Program-made: the position numbers and the translations under genes
In this document: piece after piece, positions 34,451 through 43,410 of the stretch
How the letters are laid out: each line of letters opens with the position of its first letter
How positions within the stretch are numbered: the stretch's first letter is position 1
DNA from: Acidaminobacter sp.
Lineage (GTDB): Bacteria > Bacillota > Clostridia > Peptostreptococcales > Acidaminobacteraceae
Assembly: GCF_030247605.1 (NCBI RefSeq)
Contig: NZ_JAOTSB010000005.1
Location: 1-64,000, forward strand
DNA: 64,000 nt
Direction: 5' to 3'
Notes under the pieces: generated by a model
Seen by the model: the letters and a program-made list of their open reading frames with translations, nothing else
Database searches by the model: none
What the model was told of the DNA's origin: nothing

Positions 34451-34466
34451 TCTTTTCCCGTATCAT

Positions 34467-34497
34467 AAAAAAGTGGCGGAAACAGTCCCGCCACTTC
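34467..34497 (-). terminator. zapA terminator
   Basis: Minus-strand stem AAGTGGCGG/CCGCCACTT with an 8-base loop followed by six T, directly after the zapA stop. Confidence 0.88.
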
Positions 34498-34503
34498 ATT
34501 GTA

Positions 34504-35046
34504 TCAGCCTTCCTGAAAACTGTCGAGAAAATCGACGAGTTCCCGTTCCTTCAGCGCTAACTGCTCAGAAAGCTCCGCTTTCTCGGATTCCAGAACAATA
34601 ACTTTGCTCTCCCGCTCGCTGATCGTACGGCTTTGTTCTTCAATTTTCAGCTTCAATGCCACAATAGTCTTGTCGTGTTCTCTGGCACTCTGTGACAACT
34701 TGTCAAAATCCGTAGCCAGCCGCTCATATTCAAGGCTTTTCAGCTCGTAATTCCTGTGCAGAGCGTCAATTTTATCCTGAACTTCCTGCTGATTGATTGT
34801 AGGGTCCTGAATCCGCTTTTCAAGTTCCTCATTTCGCATAACGATCTTGAGATACTCATCTGTGGCGTTGAGGGCCGTCAGCACGGCGATCATGGAGGTG
34901 CTGAGTTTCTTGTTGGCAGAAGCAATTTCCTTCATTTTGTCGTCCACGACATTGGCCACGCGCTGCATATATTCCCTGGTATCTTCACTGACCAATGTAT
35001 ATTCGTGTCCCATGATGCGGACGACGACTTTATTTTTGTCCGGCAT
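34504..35046 (-). CDS. zapA: Cell division protein ZapA
   Basis: 180 residues. The N-terminal 90 residues show the ZapA pattern (VVVRIMGHEYTL, YMQRVANVVDDKMKEI, LTALNATDEYLK); ZapA bundles FtsZ filaments at the division ring. The C-terminal half (about 95-175) is one long predicted coiled coil, longer than in the roughly 85-residue Bacillus protein but of a type known in Clostridia. ATG follows AAAGGGG. It lies downstream of pheT, beyond a large hairpin, and ends in its own terminator. Confidence 0.88.
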   Translation of the reverse strand: MPDKNKVVVRIMGHEYTLVSEDTREYMQRVANVVDDKMKEIASANKKLSTSMIAVLTALNATDEYLKIVMRNEELEKRIQDPTINQQEVQDKIDALHRNYELKSLEYERLATDFDKLSQSAREHDKTIVALKLKIEEQSRTISERESKVIVLESEKAELSEQLALKERELVDFLDSFQEG

Positions 35047-35101
35047 TTCATCCGACCCCTTTCCTGCTGTGCGTTATAACTCCGGTGTATTGAATAGGTC
35101 C

Positions 35102-35150
35102 ACTCCGGAAGCGTCGACGAGCGCACTGCGCACGTCGACGCTTCCGGAGT
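35102..35150. repeat. Long perfect hairpin between pheT and zapA
   Basis: Arms ACTCCGGAAGCGTCGACG (35102-35119) and the exact complement (35133-35150), 18 base pairs. The loop continues with GCGCA-C-TGCGC pairing after one A-A mismatch, so nearly all 49 bases can pair. There is no T-run, so it is not an ordinary terminator. It could be an mRNA processing or stability element, a protein-binding palindrome, or a mobile repeat. Confidence 0.8.
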
Positions 35151-35223
35151 CATTCGAATTATCTATTCGATACCCATTTCAAATTCCCTTCAACCTCATA
35201 CAAGAAAGTATAAATAATTATCT

Positions 35224-37620
35224 TTATCTCAGCTTCGCGCCAACCGCTGTGGAAAGTGCTGCCAGCTGTGCCTCAAAGACCTTGCTGACCTCAGCATCCG
35301 TTAAAGTTCTGTCCCCTGCTCTGTATACCAGCGCATAGGCCATGGACTTGTGTCCTGCTTCAATCTGCTTGCCTTTATAGACGTCAAACAGCGCGACGCT
35401 CTCCAGAATCTTTCCGCCGTTTTGCTTCAGGATCTCCAGCATCTCCGCGTTGGTCACCTCATCCCGGACGAGGACAGCCAGATCTCTGGACATAGCCGGG
35501 AACTTAGGCAGCGGATTATATTTTCGGTCGAGGTTCGATTTTTCTATCATCCAGGCCAGCTCGAGCTCTGCCAGATAAGCCTTGCCTTCAAAGCCAAAGG
35601 CTTCGACGACCTTAGGATGCACTTCGCCCACTGTGCCAAGGCAGCAGTCGCCGTGGAAGACCTGGGCACAGCGGCCCGGGTGATAACTTGTGTGGGTCGT
35701 CATTGGACGCCACTCGACGCCCTGAATGCCATAAAGATCCAAAAGATTCTCCACACTGCCTTTCAAGGTGAAGAAGGATTCTGTCGGTCCAAAAGCCCCC
35801 ATGACCAGGGTTTGGCGCTCTTCAGGAAGCTCCTGCAGCGGCAGAGACGCCGCAATAAAGCGGTACCCAATCTCAAAAGACCGCACTGCAGGCAGACGGC
35901 GGTTGAAGTTCCTCGCCAATACCTCAAGCTGGTTCGCCGCCAGCGTTGTTCTCATGACGCTGTACTCTTCCCCAAGCGGATTGATCAGCCTGATCTGCAG
36001 CCGCTCAGGCGCGTCTTCAGGGAGATTCAGCCAGTCCGGCTGGGATGGGCTGACAAAGGAATAAGTCGACGTTTCATTGTAGCCGTCCGCTGTGAGCTGA
36101 GCCCGCGCAGCCGCCACGAGAGTCTGATTATAATTCAGTCCACCTGTTGACGCGTCGTGAGGCAGTGTCGTGTCGACGACGTCATACCCATACATTCTGG
36201 CGACTTCCTCTACCAGATCGATTTCCTTTTCAAGGTCCAGACGGTGCGCAGGCACCTGGCAGCGCAGCAGGCCATTCTCCAGCGTGCACACGATTTCAAG
36301 ACGCTCCAGATAGCCTTTGATGGCCTCTTCAGAGAGCTTTGTGCCGATGATCGCGTTGATCCGCGCCGGACGCGCCACAATCTCTTTACCTTCGAGTGGC
36401 TTTGGATAGACGTCAATGACACCGCCGACGACATCCCCGGCATCGAGCTGATGGATCAATTGAACCACCCGGTCGACAACCGGCATGACATGACAGTGGG
36501 CCACGCCTTTTTCAAAGCGCGCCGACGCCTCGGTACGCAGTCCAAGGGCCTTGGAGCTGCGGCGTATATTCGTCTTGTCAAAGGAGGCGACTTCGATCAG
36601 AATATTTTTAGTGTGATCCGTGATCTCCGTATTTTCCCCGCCCATGATGCCCGCAAGTCCAACCGGATGCGTCGCGTCAGCGATGACCAGCGTCTCGTGG
36701 TCCAGAGTTCTTTCAACGCTGTCCAGCGTCACGATCTTCTCACCTTCATGGGCTCTGCGGACAATGATCTTGCCGCCGCCAAGGGTATCGGAATCAAAGG
36801 CGTGGATTGGCTGGCCATACTCCAGCATCACATAGTTCGTGATGTCGACAATATTGTTGATCGGGCGAACGCCCGCCTTCATCAATCTGAGCTGCATCCA
36901 CATAGGGGATGGCGCGATCCGGACACTGCGAACCACTTTGGCCGCGTAACGCGGGCAAAGGTCCGCGTCCAGGATTTCCACAGACGCGACCTCGTTGATG
37001 TCTCCTTTCTCCGGAACATCGACTCGTGCAATGTCACGCTTCGGACGCTCAAAAGTCGCAGCCGCTTCACGGGCGATCCCAAGCATACTGAGGCAGTCCG
37101 GGCGGTTAGGCGTGATTTCAAATTCAACGACCTGATCCGCGAACTCCGGCACCGCTTCCTGGAGAGGCGCGCCAAGGGGGAGCGGTCCGTCGAGGATATA
37201 GATACCATCGGCAAATTTCTTTGGAATGACGTTATCCGCAAAGCCGAGCTCTTCCAAGGAACAGAGCATGCCATCCGAGTCAATGCCTCTGAGCTTGCTC
37301 TTCTTGATCTTGACGCCGCCGCAGATCCAGGAGTTATGGACCGCCACGGGAATATAGGCGCCCTCAAAGCAGTTATCAGCGCCTGTGACAATCTGTGTCA
37401 CGCGCTCGCCAATGTCCACCTGCATGACCCAAAGCTTGTCCGCTTCAGGGTGGCGCTTAACTTCAGTAATTTTACCAATCACAATATTTTTGATGCCCTG
37501 GCAGACTTCGGAAATCGCTTCAGTCTTGGAGCCGGACATGACCATACGGTCTTCAAAATGGGTCAGTGAGAGATCCTCGATCTCCACATAATCTTTTAAC
37601 CACGCTATAGGTACCAGCAT
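35224..37620 (-). CDS. pheT: Phenylalanyl-tRNA synthetase beta subunit
   Basis: 798 residues, the full bacterial form: N-terminal tRNA-binding OB domain (about 39-150), B3/B4 editing region, B5 domain, the catalytic-like core and the C-terminal ferredoxin-fold anticodon-binding domain (KYNPLPKFPAMSRDLAVLV and onward). Works as a heterotetramer with PheS. Starts 15 bases after pheS; the ribosome site GGAGGG is spaced a little long. Controlled by the T-box leader upstream of pheS. Confidence 0.96.
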   Translation of the reverse strand: MLVPIAWLKDYVEIEDLSLTHFEDRMVMSGSKTEAISEVCQGIKNIVIGKITEVKRHPEADKLWVMQVDIGERVTQIVTGADNCFEGAYIPVAVHNSWICGGVKIKKSKLRGIDSDGMLCSLEELGFADNVIPKKFADGIYILDGPLPLGAPLQEAVPEFADQVVEFEITPNRPDCLSMLGIAREAAATFERPKRDIARVDVPEKGDINEVASVEILDADLCPRYAAKVVRSVRIAPSPMWMQLRLMKAGVRPINNIVDITNYVMLEYGQPIHAFDSDTLGGGKIIVRRAHEGEKIVTLDSVERTLDHETLVIADATHPVGLAGIMGGENTEITDHTKNILIEVASFDKTNIRRSSKALGLRTEASARFEKGVAHCHVMPVVDRVVQLIHQLDAGDVVGGVIDVYPKPLEGKEIVARPARINAIIGTKLSEEAIKGYLERLEIVCTLENGLLRCQVPAHRLDLEKEIDLVEEVARMYGYDVVDTTLPHDASTGGLNYNQTLVAAARAQLTADGYNETSTYSFVSPSQPDWLNLPEDAPERLQIRLINPLGEEYSVMRTTLAANQLEVLARNFNRRLPAVRSFEIGYRFIAASLPLQELPEERQTLVMGAFGPTESFFTLKGSVENLLDLYGIQGVEWRPMTTHTSYHPGRCAQVFHGDCCLGTVGEVHPKVVEAFGFEGKAYLAELELAWMIEKSNLDRKYNPLPKFPAMSRDLAVLVRDEVTNAEMLEILKQNGGKILESVALFDVYKGKQIEAGHKSMAYALVYRAGDRTLTDAEVSKVFEAQLAALSTAVGAKLR

Positions 37621-37635
37621 TATCTTCTCGCCCTC

Positions 37636-38655
37636 CTAAAACTGTTCAATGAAACGCATGTCATTTTCAAACATCAGACGGATGTCGTCAATCTCAAGTC
37701 TCAGCATGGTCACTCGGTCAAGACCCATGCCAAAGGCAAAGCCCTTGTACTTTTCAGAGTCAATGCCGCACTCTTCAAGAACGTTTGGATGCACCATGCC
37801 GCAGCCCAGGATTTCGATCCAGCCGCTGCCCTTGCAGACCCGGCAGCCCTTGCCGCCGCATTTGAAGCAGGTGACGTCCACTTCGGCACTAGGCTCTGTG
37901 AACGGGAAGTAGTGCGGGCGGAACTTCGTCTTGGTTTGTTCGCCAAACATGCGCTTGGCGAAGACATCCAGAGTGCCCTTCAGATCAGCCATGGTGATGT
38001 TCTCATCCACCACCAGGCCCTCGACCTGGTGAAACATTGGGGAATGCGTGGCGTCCAGCTCGTCGAAGCGGAAGCAGCGGCCCGGCGAAATGACTTTGAT
38101 GGGCGGTTTGCTTGCTTTCATAGTTCTGACCTGAACCGGAGACGTCTGTGTTCTGAGGAGGATCTCCTCAGTGATGTAGAACGTATCCGAGAGACTCCTG
38201 GACGGGTGATCCGCCGGAGAATTCAGCGCGTCAAAGTTATTGTAAACCGTATCGACTTCGGGACCCTCAGCGACCTTGAAGCCCATACCTATAAAGATGT
38301 CCTGAATCTCATTCATAACCACCGTCAGCGGGTGCAGATGCCCGCGTTTTTTCGCCACACCGGGAAGGGTCACGTCGATCTGCTCCTGAATCAGCCTGTC
38401 ATTGAGAGCACTCGCTGACTTAACCTCTTTCGCCGACTCAAGTGCCGCTTCAATAGCCTCTCTGGCCTCATTGATGATGCGGCCCATCTCCGGCCGGTCT
38501 TCAGGCGCCACCGCGCCCATGGATCTCAGCAGCGTTGTCACCTCGCCCTTTTTCCCGAGGTATTTGACGCGCAGGGCTTCAATCGCCGTCAAATCCGCGG
38601 CGCCATTAATCTCGGACAGGGCCTGCGTCAACATGCTCTGAACATTGTCTTTCAT
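37636..38655 (-). CDS. pheS: Phenylalanyl-tRNA synthetase alpha subunit
   Basis: 339 residues, catalytic class II subunit. Motif 2 (GRCFRFDELDATHSPMFHQ) and motif 3 (GFAFGMGLDRVTMLRLEI) are intact, after an N-terminal coiled coil. A CFKCGGKGCRVCKGSGWIE insert supplies two CxxC pairs of the kind seen in a subset of bacterial PheS. Motif 2 carries no obvious change at the phenylalanine pocket. ATG follows GAGGAG; pheT follows. Confidence 0.96.
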   Translation of the reverse strand: MKDNVQSMLTQALSEINGAADLTAIEALRVKYLGKKGEVTTLLRSMGAVAPEDRPEMGRIINEAREAIEAALESAKEVKSASALNDRLIQEQIDVTLPGVAKKRGHLHPLTVVMNEIQDIFIGMGFKVAEGPEVDTVYNNFDALNSPADHPSRSLSDTFYITEEILLRTQTSPVQVRTMKASKPPIKVISPGRCFRFDELDATHSPMFHQVEGLVVDENITMADLKGTLDVFAKRMFGEQTKTKFRPHYFPFTEPSAEVDVTCFKCGGKGCRVCKGSGWIEILGCGMVHPNVLEECGIDSEKYKGFAFGMGLDRVTMLRLEIDDIRLMFENDMRFIEQF

Positions 38656-38778
38656 GAGTACATCTCCTCTCAGTTTTCATCTTCATGCCAGTGCGGTTTT
38701 TTGCCGATGGTCATCTCACCCGCACCCCCACCAGCCATCACTTGATGTTCCGGTTAAATTGGATGTTTTTGGACAAAT

Positions 38779-39032
38779 AAAAAAATCCCCATCCCAAAGG
38801 GACGAAGATTATACTCCGTGGTACCACCCAATTGACGCGGCGACATAATCGCTTTGCCACTCATTGACAGTCCTTAACGCGGACAGGACGTTTTCAGCTA
38901 CTAAAATTTTCACCAAAAAAGCTCAGGAGTGAACTTCATCCAAATCAAACCAAAAGGCTCCCACCATTCCTTTTTCGCTGAAGATCTGAGCTATGGACTA
39001 CTCTCTCCGTCATTGCTTGCTTCATTTCAATT
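38779..39032 (-). promoter_or_regulatory. T-box leader of pheST
   Basis: Minus-strand T-box TGGGTGGTACCACGG (38830 to 38816) followed by the terminator AATCTTCGTCCC-TTT-GGGATGGGGATT (12 pairs with wobbles) and seven T. Stem I contains CAGCGA and GGTGGGAGCC elements, and the specifier region reads GAAG-UUC-A-CUCCUGAG, with UUC as the phenylalanine codon. Uncharged tRNA-Phe should favour read-through. Confidence 0.92.
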
Positions 39033-39038
39033 GTAAAT

Positions 39039-39068
39039 ACTATAGCATAATGAAATGCCAGGATGCAA
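39039..39068 (-). promoter_or_regulatory. pheST promoter
   Basis: TTGCAT-N18-TATAGT with TGC extended -10 on the minus strand, just upstream of the T-box leader. Confidence 0.65.
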
Positions 39069-39115
39069 GAGTTACTTTTCCCCTTGACAACGCTGTGCTG
39101 CGCTTTTCAGACGTT

Positions 39116-39910
39116 TCACGAGTTCCGTCGTTGGCGTGTGGCTTCGAAAAGAATTACCCCCGCTGCAATAGCTGCGTTTAGGCTCTCCGCGCCGCCGCGG
39201 ATTGGAATCCTGAGGCGCTGTGTCGCCAAAGCCTGAATCTCTTCAGAGATTCCCTCTGCTTCGTTGCCAATGACCAATACTGTAGGCTTTGTCCAGTCGT
39301 AAAGGGCGTAATCCTCTGAATCCTCGAGGACCGCCACTGCAATCTCAAAGCCTTTTGACCGAAAATCCACCAGCGCCTGCGCAAAATCCGGACACTGAAC
39401 TAAAGGCACATCAAAGATAGAACCCATTGTCGAGCGCACGACCTTTTCGTTGAACGGCTCCACACAGCCTTTAGAAAGAAGAACCCCCTCCACGCCCGCC
39501 GCATCAGAGGTCCTGAGGATTGTCCCGAGATTGCCAGGGTCGCGGACTTGATCCAGAGCCAGAAACAAACTGCCTTCCAGCGGCCGGGGCGCAAGCTCCG
39601 GCATTTCTGCGACACCGAGACAGCCCTGTGAATGGACAGTTTCAGACAAGACTTCAAACAATTCGCCTTCGAGAATGGTCACATTTATGCCCTGGCTTTC
39701 AGCTTCCTGCGATAGATGAATAAACTCAATGCGATCTGCTTCCCTCTGGTCCAGGATCAAATCGCGGAGCGGCCATCCCCGGGCCATCACATGGCGCACT
39801 AAACGGACACCTTCAATCAGAAACAGCCCTTGCTGAGTACGGTGCTTTTTAGTAAGTAAATTCTTATACCCTTTGTAGATTTCATTTTGTGAAGATGATA
39901 TGTGCTTCAT
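39116..39910 (-). CDS. TrmH/SpoU family RNA 2'-O-methyltransferase
   Basis: 264 residues. The N-terminal substrate-binding domain (HRTQQGLFLIEGVRLV, about 23-38) is followed by the SPOUT knot methyltransferase: DQVRDPGNLGTILRTSDAAG, VLVIGNEAEGIS, and LRIPIRGGAESLNAAIAAGV. These are the three conserved SpoU motifs. It probably methylates ribose in rRNA, as YsgA/RlmB-like enzymes do; the target base cannot be told. A gene of this type commonly stands beside pheS in Firmicutes, as here. ATG follows an AGGGAG site. Confidence 0.9.
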   Translation of the reverse strand: MKHISSSQNEIYKGYKNLLTKKHRTQQGLFLIEGVRLVRHVMARGWPLRDLILDQREADRIEFIHLSQEAESQGINVTILEGELFEVLSETVHSQGCLGVAEMPELAPRPLEGSLFLALDQVRDPGNLGTILRTSDAAGVEGVLLSKGCVEPFNEKVVRSTMGSIFDVPLVQCPDFAQALVDFRSKGFEIAVAVLEDSEDYALYDWTKPTVLVIGNEAEGISEEIQALATQRLRIPIRGGAESLNAAIAAGVILFEATRQRRNS

Positions 39911-39990
39911 TAATCAGTACTCCCTTCAGGTCAGGGTTGGCGCCAGCAGACCATCGGCATAAACATGCAAACGCGGGGCAGCAGGACTGC

Positions 39991-40641
39991 TTATGACTTG
40001 TCGATCCGGTTCAAATCATCATTGTGACCAATAACGACCAATACATCCCCTTCGCGAATCACTTCGTCCGGGCCCACAGCGACTTTGATGTCAAACCCCT
40101 GCTTGACCGCCATGACGTTGATCCCGTATCTGGCCCGCAGGTTCAGCTGCCTGAGGTTCTTCCCAATCCAGTGATCCAGCGCCACAATTTCGACAATACT
40201 GTAATCCGGCGCCAGCTCGATATAATCCAAAATATTGTCAGACACCAGATTTTTCGCTATTTTGATGCCCATTTCCCGCTCAGGGAAGACCACGCGATCC
40301 GCGCCCGTCTTGTATAAAACCTTTCCGTGCAGCTCGTTCTGGGCTTTGGAGATCACGTATTTGACCCCCAGCTCTTTACACATGAGCGTGATCAGAATGG
40401 AGGACTGAATGTCGGATCCAATCGTAACCACCGCGACGTCAAAATTCCTGATGCCGAGGGAACGGATGGTCTGCTCATCCGTGGCGTCCGCTTGGACCGC
40501 ATAAGTGACAGACTCCGAAATTGTCTGAATAATTTCCTCGTTCTTATCAACCACCATGACTTCTTCACCGAGCTCGGTGAGCTTCATGGCAACACTGCTT
40601 CCAAACCGGCCGCAGCCGATGACAACAAATTGTTTTTTCAA
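39991..40641 (-). CDS. ktrA: Potassium uptake regulatory subunit KtrA/TrkA
   Basis: 216 residues: an RCK_N Rossmann domain (VVIGCGRFGSSVA at residues 6-18, acidic VVDKNEE) and an RCK_C domain from about 135. Such cytoplasmic rings bind ATP/ADP or NAD and c-di-AMP and gate the KtrB channel. The start is TTG at 40641, seven bases after AGGAGG. Nineteen bases downstream of ktrB, so one operon. Confidence 0.92.
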   Translation of the reverse strand: MKKQFVVIGCGRFGSSVAMKLTELGEEVMVVDKNEEIIQTISESVTYAVQADATDEQTIRSLGIRNFDVAVVTIGSDIQSSILITLMCKELGVKYVISKAQNELHGKVLYKTGADRVVFPEREMGIKIAKNLVSDNILDYIELAPDYSIVEIVALDHWIGKNLRQLNLRARYGINVMAVKQGFDIKVAVGPDEVIREGDVLVVIGHNDDLNRIDKS

Positions 40642-40660
40642 ATGAAGGCCTCCTCATTAA

Positions 40661-42037
40661 TCAACCAACGTTGACTTTGCTCTCAGGATAACGCACAAGC
40701 GCCCGGTTCATGGATTGGCGTCTAGCCAGAGCCATAACCAAGGTCATTGGACCCAGTCGTCCAAAGAACATGGTCACAGCAAGCACGAGCTTGCTGCTGT
40801 CATTCAGCAAAGGCGTTATACCCGTACTCAGACCCACTGTGCCAAAGGCAGAAACCGTTTCAAACAAGAGCGCCATAAATTCAAATTCTCTCTCATTGAA
40901 AGACAAAATCATGGTGACAATGATCACAAGCGCCAGCGCCAGCGACATCAAAGCAAGGGCTCGGCTGATGTAAACCTGGGAAACCCGCCGCTTGAACATG
41001 ACGGTCTCTTCATAACCGCTTATGACAGATCCAATGTTGAACAGGATCAGACCAAAGGTCGTCGTCTTGATTCCGCCCGCTGTCGAAGCCGGGCAACCGC
41101 CTATGAACATCAGTACAATGGTCATTAGAAGCGAACTCATGGTCAGCTTATCGATAGCCAGCGTATTGAAGCCGGCTGTTCTTGGCGTCACGGACTGAAA
41201 CATGGCTGCCATCCACTTTTCGAGCATACTGAGATTTCCGAGAGTATCCGGATTGCTGTACTCAACAAAAAAGAAAAATAGTGTGCCGATGGCGATCAAT
41301 GCCGCCGTCACCGTCACCGCCAATTTCGTATTCAGATTCAAAGTCTTGAAATTTCTTTTCAGGACAAGGTCTGACAATACAGTAAAGCCGAGTCCCCCGG
41401 TCACAATCAAGCCCATGATGGTAAAGTTGACCACCGGATCTGTCACGTAAGCCGTCAGGCTATTGAAATTCCCCATTAAATCAAAGCCTGCGTTGCAAAA
41501 GGCCGAAACCGAATGAAATATAGAAAGGAAAGCCCCCTGTCCCATCCCGAATTCAGGGACAAATTTCGTTGACAAAATTAAGGCCCCGAGGGCTTCAATT
41601 GAGAAAGTCATGATTAAAACATTTCTGGTGACGCGGACGACACCTGAAATATTCTGATGGCTGAGCGCCTCCTGCATGACCAGCCTGCTTTTCAAAGAAA
41701 TCTTTTTGCCAACGACCAGCGCGAACATGGTCGCCATAGTCATAAATCCAAGGCCGCCAATCTGAATCAGCACCAGGATGACCAATTGGCCAAAAAGCGT
41801 CCAGTGCGTCGCGGTATCCACCACGACGAGTCCTGTGACACACACCGCCGAAGTCGCTGTAAAGAACGCGTTAATAAATCCAACGCTTTCAAAAGACTTA
41901 GACGCAAGTGGGAGATCGAGAAGGAGTGCCCCCAGCAGGATGACGCCACTGAACCCTAAAGCCAGCACCTGGGCTGGATTCAGGTTAATCATTTTATCAT
42001 TTTGCACGCGCTTTGCGTATCCAAGCCATGTTTTCAT
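40661..42037 (-). CDS. ktrB: Potassium/sodium uptake channel subunit KtrB/TrkH
   Basis: 458 residues with four pore repeats whose selectivity strands are visible: TSAVCVTGLVV, SVSAFCNAGFD, SVTPRTAGFNT and VSAFGTVGLST. The glycine in each filter is present. The third repeat is followed by GGCPASTAGGIKTTT, the loop that closes the pore in this family. Integral membrane dimer, regulated by KtrA encoded next. ATG at 42037 follows GAGGTGAG; an extended -10 promoter lies 35 bases upstream. Confidence 0.94.
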   Translation of the reverse strand: MKTWLGYAKRVQNDKMINLNPAQVLALGFSGVILLGALLLDLPLASKSFESVGFINAFFTATSAVCVTGLVVVDTATHWTLFGQLVILVLIQIGGLGFMTMATMFALVVGKKISLKSRLVMQEALSHQNISGVVRVTRNVLIMTFSIEALGALILSTKFVPEFGMGQGAFLSIFHSVSAFCNAGFDLMGNFNSLTAYVTDPVVNFTIMGLIVTGGLGFTVLSDLVLKRNFKTLNLNTKLAVTVTAALIAIGTLFFFFVEYSNPDTLGNLSMLEKWMAAMFQSVTPRTAGFNTLAIDKLTMSSLLMTIVLMFIGGCPASTAGGIKTTTFGLILFNIGSVISGYEETVMFKRRVSQVYISRALALMSLALALVIIVTMILSFNEREFEFMALLFETVSAFGTVGLSTGITPLLNDSSKLVLAVTMFFGRLGPMTLVMALARRQSMNRALVRYPESKVNVG

Positions 42038-42070
42038 GGACTCACCTCATTCGACACTCAAACTAAAAGC

Positions 42071-42079
42071 ATTATAGCA
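42071..42079 (-). promoter_or_regulatory. Candidate ktrBA promoter (extended -10)
   Basis: TGC-TATAAT on the minus strand, with only a weak -35 (TTCTTC) 17 bases upstream. No c-di-AMP riboswitch (ydaO type) can be recognised in the short leader. Confidence 0.5.
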
Positions 42080-42112
42080 TACTTTTATTATGGGAAGAAG
42101 GTATCAGCGGCG

Positions 42113-42155
42113 TATGCCTATTGCGACTTATACCTATTGCGGCTTATGCCTATTG
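42113..42155. repeat. 16-bp tandem repeat, about 2.7 copies
   Basis: Units TATGCCTATTGCGACT (42113-42128), TATACCTATTGCGGCT (42129-42144) and a partial TATGCCTATTG after them, in the gap between ktrB and rplT. Confidence 0.8.
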
Positions 42156-42188
42156 ACCCCCGCTTCCTTCCATTTTCATCCACCATAA

Positions 42189-42248
42189 CAAAAGCCACCG
42201 CGCAAACGCAGTGGCTTTTGGTCCAACTGTCTGCTGATGCAGACAGTT
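42189..42248 (-). terminator. infC-rpmI-rplT operon terminator, double hairpin
   Basis: On the minus strand AACTGTCTGC/GCAGACAGTT (42248 to 42225, perfect 10 pairs) is followed by CAAAAGCCAC/GTGGCTTTTG (42220 to 42189), the second ending in TTTTG. They lie 32 bases past the rplT stop. Confidence 0.8.
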
Positions 42249-42280
42249 TGTCTTTTTAATTCTAACTTCAGCCGCGAAAA

Positions 42281-42640
42281 TTACTTCGCGAGGCTTGCTT
42301 TCGCAGTCTCAACCAGCTTAGCGAAGCCAGCCGGATCATGGATTGCCATTTCAGAAAGCATCTTGCGGTTGATCTGAATGTTGGCAACTTTAAGACCGTT
42401 CATGAATCTGCTGTAGCTCATGCCGCTGAGGCGAGTAGCTGCATTGATACGAGCGATCCAAAGTTTTCTGAAATCTCTCTTGCGGTTCTTTCTTCCAACA
42501 TAAGAAGAACGAAGGGAACGCATCATTGCAGGATTAGCAGCTCTGAAGACTTTGCTCTTTTGGCCGTAGAAACCCTTGGTCAGTTTGAGAACTTTTTTAT
42601 GTTTTTTCTTGGCGTTTAACGCCTTTTTAACTCTAGCCAT
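42281..42640 (-). CDS. rplT: Ribosomal protein bL20
   Basis: 119 residues, full length, basic. Starts [20 protein letters not shown] and contains [14 protein letters not shown] and [20 protein letters not shown], all conserved. An early 23S-binding assembly protein, and in Firmicutes also the repressor that binds the infC leader. Third gene of infC-rpmI-rplT. Confidence 0.98.
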   Translation of the reverse strand: MARVKKALNAKKKHKKVLKLTKGFYGQKSKVFRAANPAMMRSLRSSYVGRKNRKRDFRKLWIARINAATRLSGMSYSRFMNGLKVANIQINRKMLSEMAIHDPAGFAKLVETAKASLAK

Positions 42641-42659
42641 TATTTAAATCCTCCTGATC

Positions 42660-42857
42660 TTAAGAATAAGGCAACAGCGTTTTAATACGCTTCATGTCGC
42701 TTTTGGAAACCATGGTTGCTTTTCTGAGATTACGCTTTCTCTTAGGCGTCTTCTTAGTCAGGATATGGCTCGTGTGTGAATGGGACCGCTTCAGTCCACC
42801 GCTACCAGTTACTTTAACGCGCTTTGCCAAGCCTCTGTGTGTCTTCATCTTTGGCAT
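42660..42857 (-). CDS. rpmI: Ribosomal protein bL35
   Basis: 65 residues, strongly basic: [20 protein letters not shown], then the [20 protein letters not shown] stretch. Component of the large subunit. Lies 28 bases after infC and 19 before rplT in the conserved order. Confidence 0.97.
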   Translation of the reverse strand: MPKMKTHRGLAKRVKVTGSGGLKRSHSHTSHILTKKTPKRKRNLRKATMVSKSDMKRIKTLLPYS

Positions 42858-42885
42858 GCTCGTTTCCTCCCTTCAAATCAACAAA

Positions 42886-43395
42886 TTATTTTTTAGGTGT
42901 AAATATCGCTACGAGAGTACGTCCCTCGAGGGACGGCTTCTTCTCGATATCTCCGCTGTCAGCAATCATTTCAGCAAAGTGTTTGATGACGGCTTCTCCA
43001 AGGTGTGCATGCCCCATTTCACGGCCGCGGAATCTGAGTGAAACCTTGACCTTGTCGCCCTTTTGAAGGAACTTTTCAGCGTTCTTGGCTTTTGTTTCGA
43101 GGTCGTGCTCCTCGATGTTAAGGCCAAGTCTAACCTCTTTAATTTCTACCGTCTTTTGCTTTTTGCGTGCTTCTTTGTCGCGCTTTGACATTTCGTACTT
43201 GTGTTTGCCATAGTCCATGATTCTGCAGACTGGCGGTACAGCTTGCGGCGCAATCTTGACCAGATCGAGCTTTTTCTCGGCTGCCAGTTCCAAGGCTTCC
43301 TTGGCGGACATTATGCCGAACTGTTCCCCATCCTCACCGATAACTCGGAGCTCGCGGTCACGTATGGCTTCATTGATCTCAGTCTTTTTGTTAAT
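42886..43395 (-). CDS. infC: Translation initiation factor IF-3, AUU start
   Basis: 169 residues. I set the start at ATT (43395 to 43393), ten bases after GGAGG, giving (M)NKKTEINEAIRDRELRVIG as in other IF-3 proteins. No ATG or GTG fits, and an upstream in-frame TTG lies in the leader before the attenuator stem. An AUU start is the known device by which IF-3 represses its own translation. N- and C-terminal domains are joined by the helix with EARKKQKTVEIKEVRLG near 85-101. First gene of infC-rpmI-rplT. Confidence 0.95.
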   Translation of the reverse strand: MNKKTEINEAIRDRELRVIGEDGEQFGIMSAKEALELAAEKKLDLVKIAPQAVPPVCRIMDYGKHKYEMSKRDKEARKKQKTVEIKEVRLGLNIEEHDLETKAKNAEKFLQKGDKVKVSLRFRGREMGHAHLGEAVIKHFAEMIADSGDIEKKPSLEGRTLVAIFTPKK

Positions 43396-43410
43396 GTTCC
43401 TCGCACCTCC

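Noticed and set aside
36157..37569. 470-residue open frame opposite pheT
   Set aside because: Antisense shadow of pheT; the translation has no recognisable domain and there is no start signal.
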